From positions 1-53,766 of the forward strand of contig NZ_RAUX01000024.1 in assembly GCF_013464485.1 (NCBI RefSeq): a stretch of 53,766 nucleotides of DNA. The letters are read 5' to 3'. Below the pieces are notes generated by a model, which searched no databases, was not told the origin of the DNA, and was given only the letters and a program-made list of their open reading frames with translations. This DNA is from Stenotrophomonas maltophilia. GTDB lineage: Bacteria; Pseudomonadota; Gammaproteobacteria; Xanthomonadales; Xanthomonadaceae. Below, piece after piece: positions 32,192-43,574 of the stretch (positions are counted from its first letter, which is position 1; every line of letters starts with the position of its first letter). Made by a program: the position numbers and the translations under genes.

Positions 32192-32640
32192 GACGGGTCG
32201 CGCTGCAGCTGGGCCTGCGCGGTCTCGCGGATGAAGGCCAGCATCGCCGCCACGCCGTTGCTGCGGGTGGGCGACAGATGGCGGGCCAGGCCGATGTCCT
32301 GGATATAGCTGGGCTCGGTGTCCAGGATCTCCTGCGCCGAGCGCCCGGAGTACACGCGCAGGGCCAGGAAGATCAGGCCGGAGACGATGGCCGAATCGCT
32401 GATGGCATGGAAGCGCAGCGACTGCGCGCTGCCTTCCGGCACGATCCAGACCATCGACTGGCAGCCCAGCAGGCGGTGTTCTTCGGTCTTCCATTCATCC
32501 GGGAAGGCCGGCAGCTTGCGGCCGAGGTCGATCAGGTACTGGTAGCGCTCGGACCAGTCGCCGAAGAAGCCGAATTCCTCGGCGATGGCGGTCTGGGCCT
32601 CGGCGGCGGTGGGTTCAAGCGGGAACGGGGAGTCAGTCAC
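32188..32640 (-). CDS. sufE: Cysteine desulfuration protein SufE
   Basis: Accepts persulfide from a cysteine desulfurase for Fe-S cluster assembly. The 150-aa product has the conserved active-site loop EEHRLLGCQSMVWIVPEG with the acceptor Cys, then HAISDSAIVSGLIFLAL and HLSPTRSNGVAAML. It is coupled to the downstream MFS gene by GTGA overlap. No sufBCDS genes are nearby, so this is a stand-alone sufE locus. Confidence 0.93.
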   Translation of the reverse strand: MTDSPFPLEPTAAEAQTAIAEEFGFFGDWSERYQYLIDLGRKLPAFPDEWKTEEHRLLGCQSMVWIVPEGSAQSLRFHAISDSAIVSGLIFLALRVYSGRSAQEILDTEPSYIQDIGLARHLSPTRSNGVAAMLAFIRETAQAQLQRDPS

Positions 32641-32660
32641 AACAGTCTCTACAGTGGGGG

Positions 32661-32682
32661 CGTGGCCGGCGCACCGGCCACG
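32661..32682. repeat. SMAG-like hairpin between sufE and cysS
   Basis: CGTGGCCGG, loop CGCA, CCGGCCACG, a 9-bp perfect stem between the cysS stop and the sufE start, without a T tract. CTAC lies 11 bp to the left, in the opposite arrangement to most SMAG units. Confidence 0.5.
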
Positions 32683-32694
32683 GGGCAGGGCAGG

Positions 32695-34071
<1,377 letters not shown>

Positions 34072-34260
34072 GGGGCTGTGGCTGGGGGACAAGCCTGTGA
34101 TTTTAGAACGTGTCGGGACCCTTTGGGGGACGCCGATTGCCACCGGTGGACGCCGGCTCCACCCAGGGTGGGGTGGGCAGAAGCGGCGTGGACGGGTAAT
34201 GTTCAGCCCCTTGCGCTCGCCACTGCCTACACTATTGCCGTGTCCTTGCTCCCGTCGCCA

Positions 34261-34824
34261 ATGAAATCCACCGCGCTGCTGACCCTGGCCTGCCTGTCGG
34301 CGCTGCCCGCTGTGGTGCTGGCGCAGGAGGCCGAGCCGCGTAACCGGGTGGTGATCGTTGAGAACGTGAAGTTCGACTACGCCCAGGTACTGAATGTCGA
34401 ACCGGTGTTCCAGACCCTGCGTGCGACCCGCACGGAAGAGCATTGCGAGCCGATCTCGACCCGCACCCTGGCCCCGGTCAATGTCACTGGCGAAGAGCCT
34501 GTGGAGGACAAGGGCAGGATCAGCCGTTTCTGGGACTCGGTGCGCTCGATGTTCAAGCGCAGTGACGAGGAGGTCTCCGAGGAGACTGCGGTGGAGACGC
34601 CAGCCCCGGCGCCGGCCAACAACGGCCCGATGCTGACCCGCGACTGCCGCATCGTGCCGGTGGGGCGTGAATTCCGCCGGCCCATCGCCTACGACGTGGA
34701 TTACGTCTACAAGGGCACCAAGTACCGCTCGCGGCTGCCGGAAGACCCAGGCAACCGGCTCAAGATCCGGGTCTCGATCACCCCCTGGGTCGGCCCCGAG
34801 CAGGGCGCCGCCGGCAATCCCTGA
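34261..34824 (+). CDS. Small secreted or periplasmic protein of unknown function
   Basis: The 187-aa product has a signal peptide ([20 protein letters not shown], cleavage near VLAQ). A mature region follows with two similar cysteine-containing halves: [20 protein letters not shown] and the later [20 protein letters not shown]. They are separated by an acidic, Pro-rich linker. The end reads [20 protein letters not shown] and [13 protein letters not shown], a pattern shared with UmoD-like and glycine-zipper envelope proteins but without the glycine zipper. The two Cys may form a disulfide. Divergent from cysS. Confidence 0.6.
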   Translation: MKSTALLTLACLSALPAVVLAQEAEPRNRVVIVENVKFDYAQVLNVEPVFQTLRATRTEEHCEPISTRTLAPVNVTGEEPVEDKGRISRFWDSVRSMFKRSDEEVSEETAVETPAPAPANNGPMLTRDCRIVPVGREFRRPIAYDVDYVYKGTKYRSRLPEDPGNRLKIRVSITPWVGPEQGAAGNP

Positions 34825-34879
34825 TTCTGCGCCCCCGGCCCCTTGCGCCGGCTCCGGCCACATGCAAAGATTGTCGGCC

Positions 34880-34981
34880 ATGAAGCTCACCGACTTCCAG
34901 CACGACAGCAGCGCAGCCCGACAGGCGTCGGGCATGACCTCGCGTGCGCGTCGACCGGAACCCCACATCCTCGCTGGGTAA
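34880..34981 (+). CDS. Putative arginine leader peptide
   Basis: A 33-codon frame starts at 34880, with an internal ATG at 34934 that gives [15 protein letters not shown]. Arg codons cluster (CGT GCG CGT CGA at 34943-34954), 8 codons before the stop at 34979. The 34880 start lies 8 nt after an AAAGAT box, consistent with leaderless translation; the internal ATG has a weak ribosome-binding site. The Arg cluster, the stop codon overlapping an antiterminator segment and the downstream terminator are the expected parts of ribosome-mediated attenuation. Not proven to be translated. Confidence 0.4.
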   Translation: MKLTDFQHDSSAARQASGMTSRARRPEPHILAG

Positions 34982-35036
34982 CCGGAGCTTTCTGCTGTTC
35001 GTCCGAAAAAAACCCAGCCCGCCGGCTGGGTTTTTT
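34973..35036 (+). promoter_or_regulatory. Candidate attenuator of the arg operon
   Basis: The terminator stem AACCCAGCC (35011-35019) pairs with GGCTGGGTT (35024-35032) around CGCC, extended by A-T pairs and ending in TTTTTT. Its left arm can instead pair with GCTGGGT at 34973-34979, which overlaps the leader stop codon. A ribosome at the stop would mask this segment and favour termination; a ribosome stalled at the Arg codons about 20 nt earlier would leave it free and favour read-through. It could alternatively be simply the terminator of the upstream gene. Confidence 0.5.
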
Positions 35037-35143
35037 CGTTTACGCGTTCTGAAAGCTTCAACTGCAACCTTTTCGATCCACCTTTGGTCCCTGCTTTTCC
35101 CTTCCACCGCGTCGAACCCGGCGCCGCCACGCAAGGAAAGATG

Positions 35144-36154
35144 ATGTCCCCCAAGCACTTCCTGAACACCCAGGACTGGAGCCGCAGCGAACTTGACGCG
35201 CTGCTGACCCAGGCCGCGCTGTTCAAGCGCAACAAGCTCGGCGACCAGCTCAAGGGCAAGTCGATCGCGCTGGTGTTCTTCAACCCGTCCATGCGCACCC
35301 GCACCAGCTTCGAGCTGGGCGCGTTCCAGCTGGGGGCCCACGCGGTGGTGCTGCAGCCGGGCAAGGATGCGTGGCCGATCGAGTTCAACCTCGGCACGGT
35401 GATGGATGGCGATACCGAAGAGCACATCGCTGAAGTGGCCAAGGTGCTGGGCCGTTACTGCGACATCATCGCCGTGCGTGCGTTCCCCAAGTTCATCGAC
35501 TGGGCCTACGACCGCCAGGACATCGTCCTCAACAGCTTCGCCAAGTATTCGCCGGTGCCGGTCATCAACATGGAGACCATCACCCACCCGTGCCAGGAGC
35601 TGGCCCACATCATGGCCCTGCAGGAGCACTTCGGTACCCAGGACCTGCGCGGCAAGAAGTACGTGCTGACCTGGACCTACCACCCCAAGCCGCTGAACAC
35701 CGCCGTGGCCAATTCGGCGCTGACCATCGCCACCCGCATGGGCATGGACGTGACCCTGCTGTGCCCGACCGCCGACTACATCCTCGACGACCGCTACATG
35801 GGCTGGGCCGAGCAGAACGTGGCCGAGAGCGGCGGCTCGCTGAAGATCAGCCATGACATCGACAGCGCCTACGCCGGCGCCGACGTGGTCTACGCCAAGA
35901 GCTGGGGCGCGCTGCCGTTCTTCGGCAACTGGGAACCGGAAAAGCCGATCCGCGACCAGTTCAAGCACTTCATCGTGGACGAGCGGAAGATGGCGCTGAC
36001 CAACAACGGTGTGTTCAGCCACTGCCTGCCGCTGCGCCGCAACGTGAAGGCCACCGATGCGGTGATGGATTCGCCGCAGTGCATCGCCATCAACGAAGCC
36101 GAGAACCGCCTGCACGTGCAGAAGGCGATCATGGCGGCGGTTGCCGGGCGCTGA
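35144..36154 (+). CDS. argF': N-acetylornithine carbamoyltransferase
   Basis: Transfers carbamoyl to N-acetyl-L-ornithine, giving N-acetylcitrulline, the xanthomonad route to arginine. The 336-aa product closely resembles the Xanthomonas campestris enzyme as I recall it: carbamoyl-phosphate loop [32 protein letters not shown]. Glu at position 92 (DGDTEEH), which distinguishes acetylornithine from succinylornithine enzymes, is present, as is Lys302, the residue reported to be carboxylated. Two adjacent ATGs (35141, 35144) occur; AAGGA spacing and the homologue's N-terminus ([12 protein letters not shown]) favour 35144. First gene of the arg-pro operon. Confidence 0.97.
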   Translation: MSPKHFLNTQDWSRSELDALLTQAALFKRNKLGDQLKGKSIALVFFNPSMRTRTSFELGAFQLGAHAVVLQPGKDAWPIEFNLGTVMDGDTEEHIAEVAKVLGRYCDIIAVRAFPKFIDWAYDRQDIVLNSFAKYSPVPVINMETITHPCQELAHIMALQEHFGTQDLRGKKYVLTWTYHPKPLNTAVANSALTIATRMGMDVTLLCPTADYILDDRYMGWAEQNVAESGGSLKISHDIDSAYAGADVVYAKSWGALPFFGNWEPEKPIRDQFKHFIVDERKMALTNNGVFSHCLPLRRNVKATDAVMDSPQCIAINEAENRLHVQKAIMAAVAGR

Positions 36155-36173
36155 TTCCCAAGCATTGAAACAA

Positions 36174-36198
36174 TCCGCCGGGCATGGCCCGGCGCTAC
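36174..36198 (-). repeat. SMAG-type palindrome between argF' and argG
   Basis: TCCGCCGGGC and GCCCGGCGCTAC arms, GTAG-headed on the minus strand, inside the operon and 24 bp before the argG start. It may modulate mRNA stability between the two genes (inference). Confidence 0.7.
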
Positions 36199-36222
36199 CC
36201 CACCTGATTGGACATTACCCCC

Positions 36223-37413
36223 ATGAGCAAAGATGTCGTTCTCGCCTTCTCCGGCGGCCTGGATACCAGCTTCTGCGTGCCGTACCTGCAGGAGCGTGGC
36301 TACAACGTGCACACCGTGTTCGCCGATACCGGCGGCGTGGATGATGAAGAGCGCGATTTCATCGAGAAGCGCGCCGCCGAGCTGGGCGTGACCAGCCACG
36401 TCACCGTCAACGGTGGCCCGGCCATCTGGGAAGGCTTCGTCAAGCCGTTCGTGTGGGCCGGCGAAGGCTACCAGGGCCAGTACCCGCTGCTGGTCTCGGA
36501 CCGCTACCTGATCGTCGATGCGGCGCTGAAGCGTGCCGCCGAACTGGGCACCAACATCATCGCCCACGGCTGCACCGGCATGGGCAACGACCAGGTCCGC
36601 TTCGACCTGGCGGTGAAGGCCCTGGGTGACTACCAGATCATCGCGCCGATCCGCGAGATCCAGAAAGAACACACCCAGACCCGTGCCTACGAGCAGAAGT
36701 ACCTGGAAGAGCGCGGTTTCGGCGTGCGTGCCAAGCAGCAGGCCTACACCATCAACGAAAACCTGCTGGGCGTGACCATGTCCGGTGGTGAGATCGATCG
36801 TTGGGAAGCCCCAGGCGAGGGCGCGCGTGGCTGGTGCGCGCCACGCAGTGAGTGGCCGGAGCAGGCCTTGACCGTCACCCTGAAGTTCGTCGAGGGCGAA
36901 GCCGTCGAACTGAACGGCAAGGCGCTGCCGGGCGACCAGATCCTGGCCCAGCTCAACAAGCTGTTCGCCCCCTACGGCGTCGGCCGCGGCGTGTACACCG
37001 GCGACACCGTGATCGGCCTGAAGGGCCGCATCGTGTTCGAGGCCCCCGGCTTGGTTTCGCTGCTGGCCGCGCACCGCGCGCTGGAAGATGCCGTGCTGAC
37101 CAAGCAGCAGAACCGCTTCAAGCCGGACGTGGCGCGCAAGTGGGTGGAGCTGGTGTACGAAGGCTTCTACCACGACCCGCTGAAGACCGACATCGAGGCG
37201 TTCCTGAAGTCCTCGCAGGCCAAGGTCAACGGCGAAGTGGTGCTGGAAACCCGCGGTGGCCGCGTCGACGCTGTGGCCGTGAAGTCGCCGCACCTGCTCA
37301 ACACCAAGGGTGCCACCTACGCGCAGTCGGCCGACTGGGGCGTGGAAGAGGCGGAGGGCTTCATCAAGCTGTTCGGCATGAGCTCCACGCTCTATGCGCA
37401 GGTGAACCGCTGA
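36223..37413 (+). CDS. argG: Argininosuccinate synthase
   Basis: Joins citrulline and aspartate with ATP. The 396-aa product opens [20 protein letters not shown] with the PP-loop SGGLDTS, then [29 protein letters not shown] and [18 protein letters not shown]. Note that the preceding steps here make N-acetylcitrulline, so argE' must act before argG in the pathway although it is encoded after it. Confidence 0.96.
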   Translation: MSKDVVLAFSGGLDTSFCVPYLQERGYNVHTVFADTGGVDDEERDFIEKRAAELGVTSHVTVNGGPAIWEGFVKPFVWAGEGYQGQYPLLVSDRYLIVDAALKRAAELGTNIIAHGCTGMGNDQVRFDLAVKALGDYQIIAPIREIQKEHTQTRAYEQKYLEERGFGVRAKQQAYTINENLLGVTMSGGEIDRWEAPGEGARGWCAPRSEWPEQALTVTLKFVEGEAVELNGKALPGDQILAQLNKLFAPYGVGRGVYTGDTVIGLKGRIVFEAPGLVSLLAAHRALEDAVLTKQQNRFKPDVARKWVELVYEGFYHDPLKTDIEAFLKSSQAKVNGEVVLETRGGRVDAVAVKSPHLLNTKGATYAQSADWGVEEAEGFIKLFGMSSTLYAQVNR

Positions 37414-37468
37414 GACCCTGGTGCCCTGGCCCGCTGTGGGCCAGGGTGCGCAGCAAACGGATGAATCG

Positions 37469-37921
37469 ATGAGCGCACTCCGCATCAGCACCGATCCGCA
37501 GCACTTGGACGTTGCCCTGATCCACCAGTTCCTGTCTACCCAGGCCCATTGGAGCCTGGGCATCGGGCGCGAACTGGTGGAACGGGCCATTGCCGGTTCG
37601 CTGTGTTTTGGCGCCTATCTGGACGCGTCCGGCCAGGTTGCGTTTGCGCGCGTCATCACCGACGGTGCCACCTTTGCTTATCTGGCTGACGTGTTCGTGC
37701 TGCCGCAGCATCGCGGCCAGGGCTACAGCAAGCAGCTGCTGCAGGCGATCATGGCCCATCCGCAGCTGCAGGGCCTGCGCCGCTTCATGCTGGCCACCAG
37801 CGATGCACATCGGCTCTACGCCCCCTTCGGCTTCAGCGCGCCGGCACGGCCAGAGTTGCTGATGGAAATTGTGCGCCAGAACCTCTATGCCCCGGCTACG
37901 CCCGGGCAAACACCTTGTTGA
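37469..37921 (+). CDS. GNAT-family acetyltransferase
   Basis: The 150-aa product has the acetyl-CoA binding motif VFVLPQHRGQGYSKQLLQAI (residues about 72-92) and a C-terminal YAPFGFSAPARPE. Small GNATs like this are often found in xanthomonad arg operons. Its substrate is unknown; a role in acetyl transfer to an amino acid or in tuning arginine metabolism is inference only. The stop at 37921 is 5 bp before the argE' start. Confidence 0.85.
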   Translation: MSALRISTDPQHLDVALIHQFLSTQAHWSLGIGRELVERAIAGSLCFGAYLDASGQVAFARVITDGATFAYLADVFVLPQHRGQGYSKQLLQAIMAHPQLQGLRRFMLATSDAHRLYAPFGFSAPARPELLMEIVRQNLYAPATPGQTPC

Positions 37922-37926
37922 TTCCC

Positions 37927-39024
37927 ATGACCGACCTGCTTGCTTCCACCCTGCAGCACCTGCAGGCCCTGGTGTCCTTCGACACCCGCAACCCGCCGCG
38001 TGCGATCACCACCGGTGGCATCTTCGATTACCTGCGCGCGAACCTGCCCGGCTTCAACGTCGAGGTGATCGACCATGGCGCCGGTGCGGTCAGCCTGTAC
38101 GCCGTGCGCGGCACGCCGAAGTACCTGTTCAACGTCCATCTGGACACTGTGCCGGACTCGCCGCACTGGAGTGCCGATCCGCACGTGATGCGGCGCCTGG
38201 ACGACCGCGTGGTCGGCCTGGGCGTGTGTGACATCAAGGGCGCCGCCGCTGCACTGGTGGCGGCGGCCAACGCCAGCGATGGCGATGCCGCCTTCCTGTT
38301 CTCCAGCGACGAAGAAGCCAACGATCCGCGCTGCATTGCTGCGTTCCTGGCCCGTGGCCTGCCATACGACGCGGTGCTGGTGGCCGAGCCGACCATGAGT
38401 GAGGCCGTGCTCGCGCACCGTGGCATCAGCTCGGTGCTGATGCAGTTTGCCGGCCGTGCCGGGCACGCGTCAGGCAAGCAGGACGCGGCCGCCAGCGCGC
38501 TGCACCAGGCGATGCGCTGGGGCAATCGCGCGCTGGACCATGTGGAATCGCTGGCGTCGGCACGCTTCGGTGGGCTGACCGGCCTGCGCTTCAACATCGG
38601 TCGCGTCGAAGGCGGGATCAAGGCCAACATGATCGCACCGGCTGCCGAAGTACGGTTCGGGTTCCGCCCGCTGCCGTCGATGGACATCGATGGCCTGCTG
38701 GCGACCTTCGCCGGTTTTGCCGAACCGGAAGCGGCGTTGTTCACCGAAACCTTCCGTGGCCTCAGCCTGCCGGCCGGTGACATCGCCGAAGCCGAAAACC
38801 GCCGCCTGCTGGCGCGCGACGTGGCCGATGCACTGGACCTGCCGATCGGCAACGCGGTGGACTTCTGGACCGAAGCCTCGCTGTTCTCGGCCGGTGGTTA
38901 CACCACGCTGGTGTTCGGCCCGGGTGACATCGCCCAGGCCCACACCGCCGATGAGTTCGTGACGCTGGAGCAGCTACAGCGCTACACCGACGCCGTGCAC
39001 CGCATCATCGCCGCCGGCGCCTGA
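37927..39024 (+). CDS. argE': N-acetylcitrulline deacetylase
   Basis: Zinc M20-family deacetylase that releases citrulline for ArgG. The 365-aa product has LFNVHLDTVPDSPHWSADPH (metal ligands H, D), GVCDIKGAAAALVAAA, LFSSDEEANDP (catalytic Glu pair), a dimerisation domain (about 170-280) and DFWTEASLFSAGG. The assignment to citrulline rather than ornithine rests on the neighbouring acetylornithine carbamoyltransferase. The ATG at 37927 is used; TTG codons at 37915 and 37918 are in frame but lie in the previous gene. Confidence 0.93.
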   Translation: MTDLLASTLQHLQALVSFDTRNPPRAITTGGIFDYLRANLPGFNVEVIDHGAGAVSLYAVRGTPKYLFNVHLDTVPDSPHWSADPHVMRRLDDRVVGLGVCDIKGAAAALVAAANASDGDAAFLFSSDEEANDPRCIAAFLARGLPYDAVLVAEPTMSEAVLAHRGISSVLMQFAGRAGHASGKQDAAASALHQAMRWGNRALDHVESLASARFGGLTGLRFNIGRVEGGIKANMIAPAAEVRFGFRPLPSMDIDGLLATFAGFAEPEAALFTETFRGLSLPAGDIAEAENRRLLARDVADALDLPIGNAVDFWTEASLFSAGGYTTLVFGPGDIAQAHTADEFVTLEQLQRYTDAVHRIIAAGA

Positions 39025-39041
39025 TCGACCCCACAACGCCG

Positions 39042-39057
39042 CCCGGCCCTGGCCGGG
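39042..39057. repeat. Intercistronic hairpin between argE' and argAB
   Basis: CCCGGCC and GGCCGGG around a CT loop, in the 75-bp gap. Similar in style to SMAG stems but without a clear GTAG head. Confidence 0.5.
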
Positions 39058-39099
39058 TGGAACTGCAACGCGGCGACCGCCGCCTGTGACGAAACCGAA

Positions 39100-40428
39100 A
39101 TGTCTCCTGCCCTCCAGCCCCACCGCCAGACCCGCCAGACCATCGTGCGCCTGCTTTCCAGCATGGCCAGCGCGAAGGAGATCAGCCAGTACCTCAAGCG
39201 CTTTTCGCAGCTGGACGCCAAGCGCTTCGCCGTGGTCAAGGTCGGCGGCGCGGTGCTGCGCGACGATCTTGAAGCGCTGACCTCTTCGCTGTCGTTCCTG
39301 CAGGAAGTCGGGCTGACCCCGATCGTGCTGCACGGCGCCGGCCCGCAGCTGGATGCCGAACTGTCGGCCGCCGGCATCGACAAGCAGACCGTCAATGGCC
39401 TGCGCGTGACTTCGCCGGAAGCGCTGGCGATCGTGCGCCGGGTGTTCCAGCAGTCCAACCTGCGCCTGGTCGAGGCGCTGCAGCAGAACGGCGCGCGTGC
39501 CACCTCGATCACCGGCGGCGTGTTCGAAGCCGAGTACCTGGACGTGGATACCTACGGCCTGGTCGGCGAGGTGAAGAAGGTCAACCTCGCGCCGATCGAG
39601 GCCAGCCTGCGCGCCGGCTCGATTCCAGTCATCACCAGCCTGGGCGAAACCGCCGGCGGCCAGATCCTCAACGTCAACGCCGACTTCGCCGCCAATGAGC
39701 TGGTGCAGGAACTGCAGCCGTACAAGATCATCTTCCTGACCGGCACCGGCGGCCTGCTGGACGAGCAGGGCAACGTGATCGATTCGATCAACCTGTCCAC
39801 CGAGTACGACCACCTGATCGCACAGCCGTGGATCCACGGCGGCATGAAGGTGAAGATCGAACAGATCAAGGATCTGCTCGACCGCCTGCCGCTGGAATCG
39901 TCGGTGTCGATCACCCGCCCGGCCGACCTGGCCAAGGAACTGTTCACCCACAAGGGTTCGGGCACGCTGGTGCGCAAGGGCGAAAAAGTGCTGCGCGCCA
40001 CCGCTTGGGACGAACTGGACCTGCCGCGCCTGAAGGGCCTGATCGAATCCAGCTTCGGCCGCACGCTGGTGCCGGACTATTTCCAGAAGACCAAGCTGTT
40101 GCGTGCCTACGTCAGCGAGAATTACCGCACCGCAGTGATCCTCACCGACGAGGCAGAGGGCGTGTACCTGGACAAGTTCGCCGTGCTCGACGACGCGCAG
40201 GGCGAAGGCCTGGGCCGTGCGGTCTGGAACGTGATGCTGGAGGAAACCCCGCAGCTGTTCTGGCGCTCGCGCCACGGCAACCCGATCAATCACTTCTACT
40301 ACGCCGAATCCGAGGGCTGCTACAAGCAGGACCACTGGAAAGTGTTCTGGTTCGGTGCCGATGGCATTGATCGCATCCGCACCTATGTCGACCACTGCGC
40401 CAAGCGCACCCCGAGCCTGCAGGGCTGA
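39100..40428 (+). CDS. argB: Bifunctional N-acetylglutamate synthase/kinase
   Basis: Makes N-acetylglutamate and phosphorylates it, the first two steps of arginine synthesis. The 442-aa product has an amino-acid-kinase domain (about residues 1-285: [60 protein letters not shown]) and a C-terminal NAT-type GNAT domain (about 295-442: [44 protein letters not shown]). This fused form is typical of xanthomonads and resembles vertebrate NAGS. Feedback inhibition by arginine is usual for the family. No clear ribosome-binding site precedes the ATG. Confidence 0.95.
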   Translation: MSPALQPHRQTRQTIVRLLSSMASAKEISQYLKRFSQLDAKRFAVVKVGGAVLRDDLEALTSSLSFLQEVGLTPIVLHGAGPQLDAELSAAGIDKQTVNGLRVTSPEALAIVRRVFQQSNLRLVEALQQNGARATSITGGVFEAEYLDVDTYGLVGEVKKVNLAPIEASLRAGSIPVITSLGETAGGQILNVNADFAANELVQELQPYKIIFLTGTGGLLDEQGNVIDSINLSTEYDHLIAQPWIHGGMKVKIEQIKDLLDRLPLESSVSITRPADLAKELFTHKGSGTLVRKGEKVLRATAWDELDLPRLKGLIESSFGRTLVPDYFQKTKLLRAYVSENYRTAVILTDEAEGVYLDKFAVLDDAQGEGLGRAVWNVMLEETPQLFWRSRHGNPINHFYYAESEGCYKQDHWKVFWFGADGIDRIRTYVDHCAKRTPSLQG

Positions 40429-40431
40429 GCG

Positions 40432-41034
40432 ATGAGCAACCCGGACGCCTGGGCCACCGTTCCCACCCTATGCGGCCAGCACGTGACCCTGCAGCCGCTG
40501 CAGATGGAGCACGTGCCCGGCCTGCGTGCTGCGCTGGAAGGCAGTGGCCTGGACCAGCTCTGGTACACCCAGGTGCCGTCACCGCAGCGGGTCGAGCACT
40601 ATGTTCAGGCCGCACTGCAGGCGCAGGCCGAAGGCAGGGTGCTGCCGTTCGTGATCCGCGATGCCGCCGGTGAGACCATCGGCAGCACGCGCTTCTACGA
40701 CATGGATGCCGGCGTGCCCAAGCTCAGCCTCGGCTACACCTGGTATGCGCCGCGCGTGCAGCGCACCGGCGCCAACACCGAAGCCAAGCTGCTGCTGCTG
40801 CAGCATGCCTTCGAGGCCATGGGCTGCATCAGCGTGGTGCTGGAAACCAGCTGGTTCAACTTCACCTCGCGCACCGCCATCGCGCGCCTCGGCGCCAAGC
40901 AGGATGGCGTGCTGCGCAACCACAAGCGGCATGCCGACGGCACGCCGCGCGACACCGTCATCTTCTCCATCATCGATGCGGAATGGCAGGGCGTGAAGCG
41001 CCACCTGCAGTACCGCCTGGACAGTCACGCATGA
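40432..41034 (+). CDS. GNAT acetyltransferase, RimJ/RimL-like
   Basis: The 200-aa product shows [40 protein letters not shown] and [20 protein letters not shown], matching RimJ/RimL-type N-acetyltransferases. It starts 3 bp after argAB and its stop overlaps the argC start (ATGA). It is embedded in the arg operon, so a metabolic role there is tempting but unproven. Confidence 0.85.
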   Translation: MSNPDAWATVPTLCGQHVTLQPLQMEHVPGLRAALEGSGLDQLWYTQVPSPQRVEHYVQAALQAQAEGRVLPFVIRDAAGETIGSTRFYDMDAGVPKLSLGYTWYAPRVQRTGANTEAKLLLLQHAFEAMGCISVVLETSWFNFTSRTAIARLGAKQDGVLRNHKRHADGTPRDTVIFSIIDAEWQGVKRHLQYRLDSHA

Positions 41035-41984
41035 ACGATTCGACTTTCACCCTGGGCATCGTGGGTGCCCGCGGCCATACCGGCGCCGAGCTGATCAAGC
41101 TGGTGGCCGCCCATCCGCGGCTGAAACTGGCTTTCGTCTCCTCGCGCGAGCGCGCCGGGCAGCGCCTGTCCGACCATCACCCGGAATTCCAGGGCGATCT
41201 GCAGTACGAGAACCTGGACGCCGACGCGGTGGCGGCCAAGGGCGTGGATGCGGTGATCCTGGCCCTGCCCAACGGCCTGGCCGCACCGTTCGTGGCTGCG
41301 CTGGAAGCGGCGAAGCCGGACACCGTCATCGTCGATCTCTCGGCCGACTACCGTTTCGACAACAGCTGGTACTACGGCCTGCCGGAGCTGACCCGCGGCC
41401 GCTACAACGGCCAGAAGCACATCAGCAACCCGGGCTGCTATGCCACGGCGATGCAGCTGGCGGTGCATCCGCTGCTGGACCTGCTGGCCGGCCCACCGCA
41501 GTGCTTCGGTGTCTCCGGCTACTCCGGCGCCGGTACCACGCCGTCGGACAAGAACAACGTCGAACTGCTGGCCGGCAACCTGATGCCGTATGCGCTGACC
41601 AACCACGTGCACGAGCGCGAGGTGTCGGTGCAGCTGGGCGTGGCCGTCGAATTCATGCCGCATGTCGCGCCGCATTTCCGGGGCATCACGCTTACCGCCA
41701 ACCTGTGGCTGAACCGCGTGCAGACACGCGAACAGATCGTCGAGCGCTTCCAGCAGGCCTATGCCGGCGAACCCCTGATCGAAGTGGTGGATGAAGCACC
41801 GTGGGTCAGCCGCATCGCCGGCCGACACGGCGCCCAGGTCGGTGGCTTCACCCTGGCCCCGGGCGGAAAGCGGGTCGTCGTGGTGGCGACCCTGGACAAC
41901 CTGCTCAAGGGCGCGGCCACCCAGGCCATGCAGAACCTCAACCTCGCGCTGGCCATCGACGAACTGACGTCGATCCCGCACTGA
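41031..41984 (+). CDS. argC: N-acetyl-gamma-glutamyl-phosphate reductase
   Basis: NADPH-dependent reduction of N-acetylglutamyl phosphate. The 317-aa product has the Rossmann start [31 protein letters not shown], the catalytic Cys in [30 protein letters not shown] and [10 protein letters not shown]. The start at 41031 overlaps the preceding stop by 4 nt. Confidence 0.96.
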   Translation: MNDSTFTLGIVGARGHTGAELIKLVAAHPRLKLAFVSSRERAGQRLSDHHPEFQGDLQYENLDADAVAAKGVDAVILALPNGLAAPFVAALEAAKPDTVIVDLSADYRFDNSWYYGLPELTRGRYNGQKHISNPGCYATAMQLAVHPLLDLLAGPPQCFGVSGYSGAGTTPSDKNNVELLAGNLMPYALTNHVHEREVSVQLGVAVEFMPHVAPHFRGITLTANLWLNRVQTREQIVERFQQAYAGEPLIEVVDEAPWVSRIAGRHGAQVGGFTLAPGGKRVVVVATLDNLLKGAATQAMQNLNLALAIDELTSIPH

Positions 41985-42004
41985 ACACGCCTTCCGGAGC
42001 CCCC

Positions 42005-43300
42005 ATGGCAGACCTTCTTTGGCAGAAGCCCGGCGTCGCTGTCGACGCCCAGATCCAGACCTTCCTCGCCGGTGACGACGTGATCCTCGACCGCGAGTTC
42101 TTCCTGCATGACATCGCCGCCAGCGCCGCACATGCACAAGGCCTGCAGCACATCGGCATCCTCAGTGCCGACGAGCTGGACGGCCTGCTGCGCGAACTGG
42201 AGATCCTGGCGCAGGACTTCCGCGAAGGCCGCTTCGTGCTGGATACGCAGTACGAAGATGGCCACTCGGCGATCGAAGCGCGCCTGACCGAACGCCTCGG
42301 CGATGCCGGCCGCAAGATCCACACCGGCCGCAGCCGCAACGACCAGATCCTGGTCGCCACCCGCCTGTGGCTGAAGGAGAAGCTGCAGCGCGTGGCACAG
42401 CTCAGCGCGGAAGTGGCCAAGGTCGCGCTGGACCGCGCACAGGCCGAGAAGGACCTGCCGATTCCCGGTTACACCCACATCCAGCGTGCCGTGGTGTCCT
42501 CGGCCGGCATGTGGTGGGCCGGCTGGGCCGAGGCCTTCATCGACAACGCCGTCCGCGCGCGCGACACCCATGCGCTGGTTGATGCCAATCCGCTGGGCAC
42601 CGCTGCCGGCTACGGCGTTAACCTGCCGCTGGATCGCGAGCACACCACGGCCGCGCTCGGTTTCGCGCGCATGCAGATCTCGCCGATCTACGCACAGCTG
42701 TCGCGCGGCAAGTTCGAGCTGGCCGCGCTGGAAGCACTCGGTGGCGCTACGCTGGACCTGCGCCGCATCGCCTGGGACCTGTCGCTGTTCACCAGTGCCG
42801 AGTTCGGCTTCGTCGCGCTGCCGGCGCAGTACACCACCGGCAGTTCGATCATGCCCAACAAGCGCAACCCGGACGTGATCGAGCTGATGCGTGCCACCCA
42901 CGCCAGCGTCGCCGCCGCGCGCACCGAGATCGAGCAGCTGCTGTCGCTGCCGTCGGGCTATCACCGCGACCTGCAGTCGTCCAAGGGCGCCATCTTCCAC
43001 GGCTTCGGCCGCGGCCTGGCCGCGCTGGAGCTGCTGCCGGCGCTGCTGGCCAACCTGGAATGGCGTGACGACAAGCTGCGTGCGGCCATCGATTCGGGCA
43101 TGTATGCCACCGACGTGGCGGTGGAAGCGGCCGTGGCCGGCGTGCCGTTCCGTGAGGCCTACAAGGCCGCTGCGGCCGGTGCCGACAGCGCAGGGCAGGG
43201 GCGGACCCCGGAAGGCAGCCTGGCCGCACGCGTGTCGCCGGGTTCGGCCGCCGACCTGCGCTTGGACGAACTGCGCGCGCGCTGGCAGGCGCTGTCCTGA
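42005..43300 (+). CDS. argH: Argininosuccinate lyase
   Basis: Splits argininosuccinate into arginine and fumarate, the last step. The 431-aa product carries [52 protein letters not shown] and the fumarase/lyase signature [18 protein letters not shown]. Slightly shorter than the E. coli enzyme. Its stop shares a base with the next start (TGATGG). Confidence 0.96.
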   Translation: MADLLWQKPGVAVDAQIQTFLAGDDVILDREFFLHDIAASAAHAQGLQHIGILSADELDGLLRELEILAQDFREGRFVLDTQYEDGHSAIEARLTERLGDAGRKIHTGRSRNDQILVATRLWLKEKLQRVAQLSAEVAKVALDRAQAEKDLPIPGYTHIQRAVVSSAGMWWAGWAEAFIDNAVRARDTHALVDANPLGTAAGYGVNLPLDREHTTAALGFARMQISPIYAQLSRGKFELAALEALGGATLDLRRIAWDLSLFTSAEFGFVALPAQYTTGSSIMPNKRNPDVIELMRATHASVAAARTEIEQLLSLPSGYHRDLQSSKGAIFHGFGRGLAALELLPALLANLEWRDDKLRAAIDSGMYATDVAVEAAVAGVPFREAYKAAAAGADSAGQGRTPEGSLAARVSPGSAADLRLDELRARWQALS

Positions 43301-43563
43301 TGGCGGGCACTGTCTACCTGGTGATGGCGATGCGCCGGCCGGACTTCAACGATGCAGCGGTGCAGCCGCACCGCGATTTCCTCGATGCGTTGCAGGCGCA
43401 GGGCAAGCTGCAGCTGACTGGTGGTTTCGCCGACGGCAGTGGTGGTGCCTATGTGCTGTGCAATGTCGAGAGCCTGGCGCAGGCCCAGGCCATCATCGCC
43501 ACTGATCCGCTGGTGACGATGCAGGCCTCCGACCTGACCGTGCACGAATGGAACACCCGCTGA
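43300..43563 (+). CDS. YciI-family protein
   Basis: The 87-aa product matches the YciI/YCII-related alpha-beta fold: TVYLVMAMRRPDFNDAAVQP, HRDFLDALQAQGKLQLTGGF and ATDPLVTMQASDLTVHEWN. YciI-like proteins have a conserved His/Asp pair and some are small dehalogenases or peroxidase-like; function here is unknown. Coupled to argH by a one-base overlap and followed by proB after 11 bp. Confidence 0.88.
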   Translation: MAGTVYLVMAMRRPDFNDAAVQPHRDFLDALQAQGKLQLTGGFADGSGGAYVLCNVESLAQAQAIIATDPLVTMQASDLTVHEWNTR

Positions 43564-43574
43564 GAGCCTGACCG

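Larger units (their letters stand above)
34825..35143 (+). other. 319-bp leader region of the arg operon
   Basis: The gap between the secreted-protein gene and argF' holds an extended -10-like box (TGC then AAAGAT at 34866-34871, with TTGCGC at 34843-34848 and a 17-bp spacer), a short Arg-rich reading frame (34880 or 34934 to 34981), an intrinsic terminator (35007-35036) and about 105 bp of further leader. Nothing else is seen. Confidence 0.6.
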
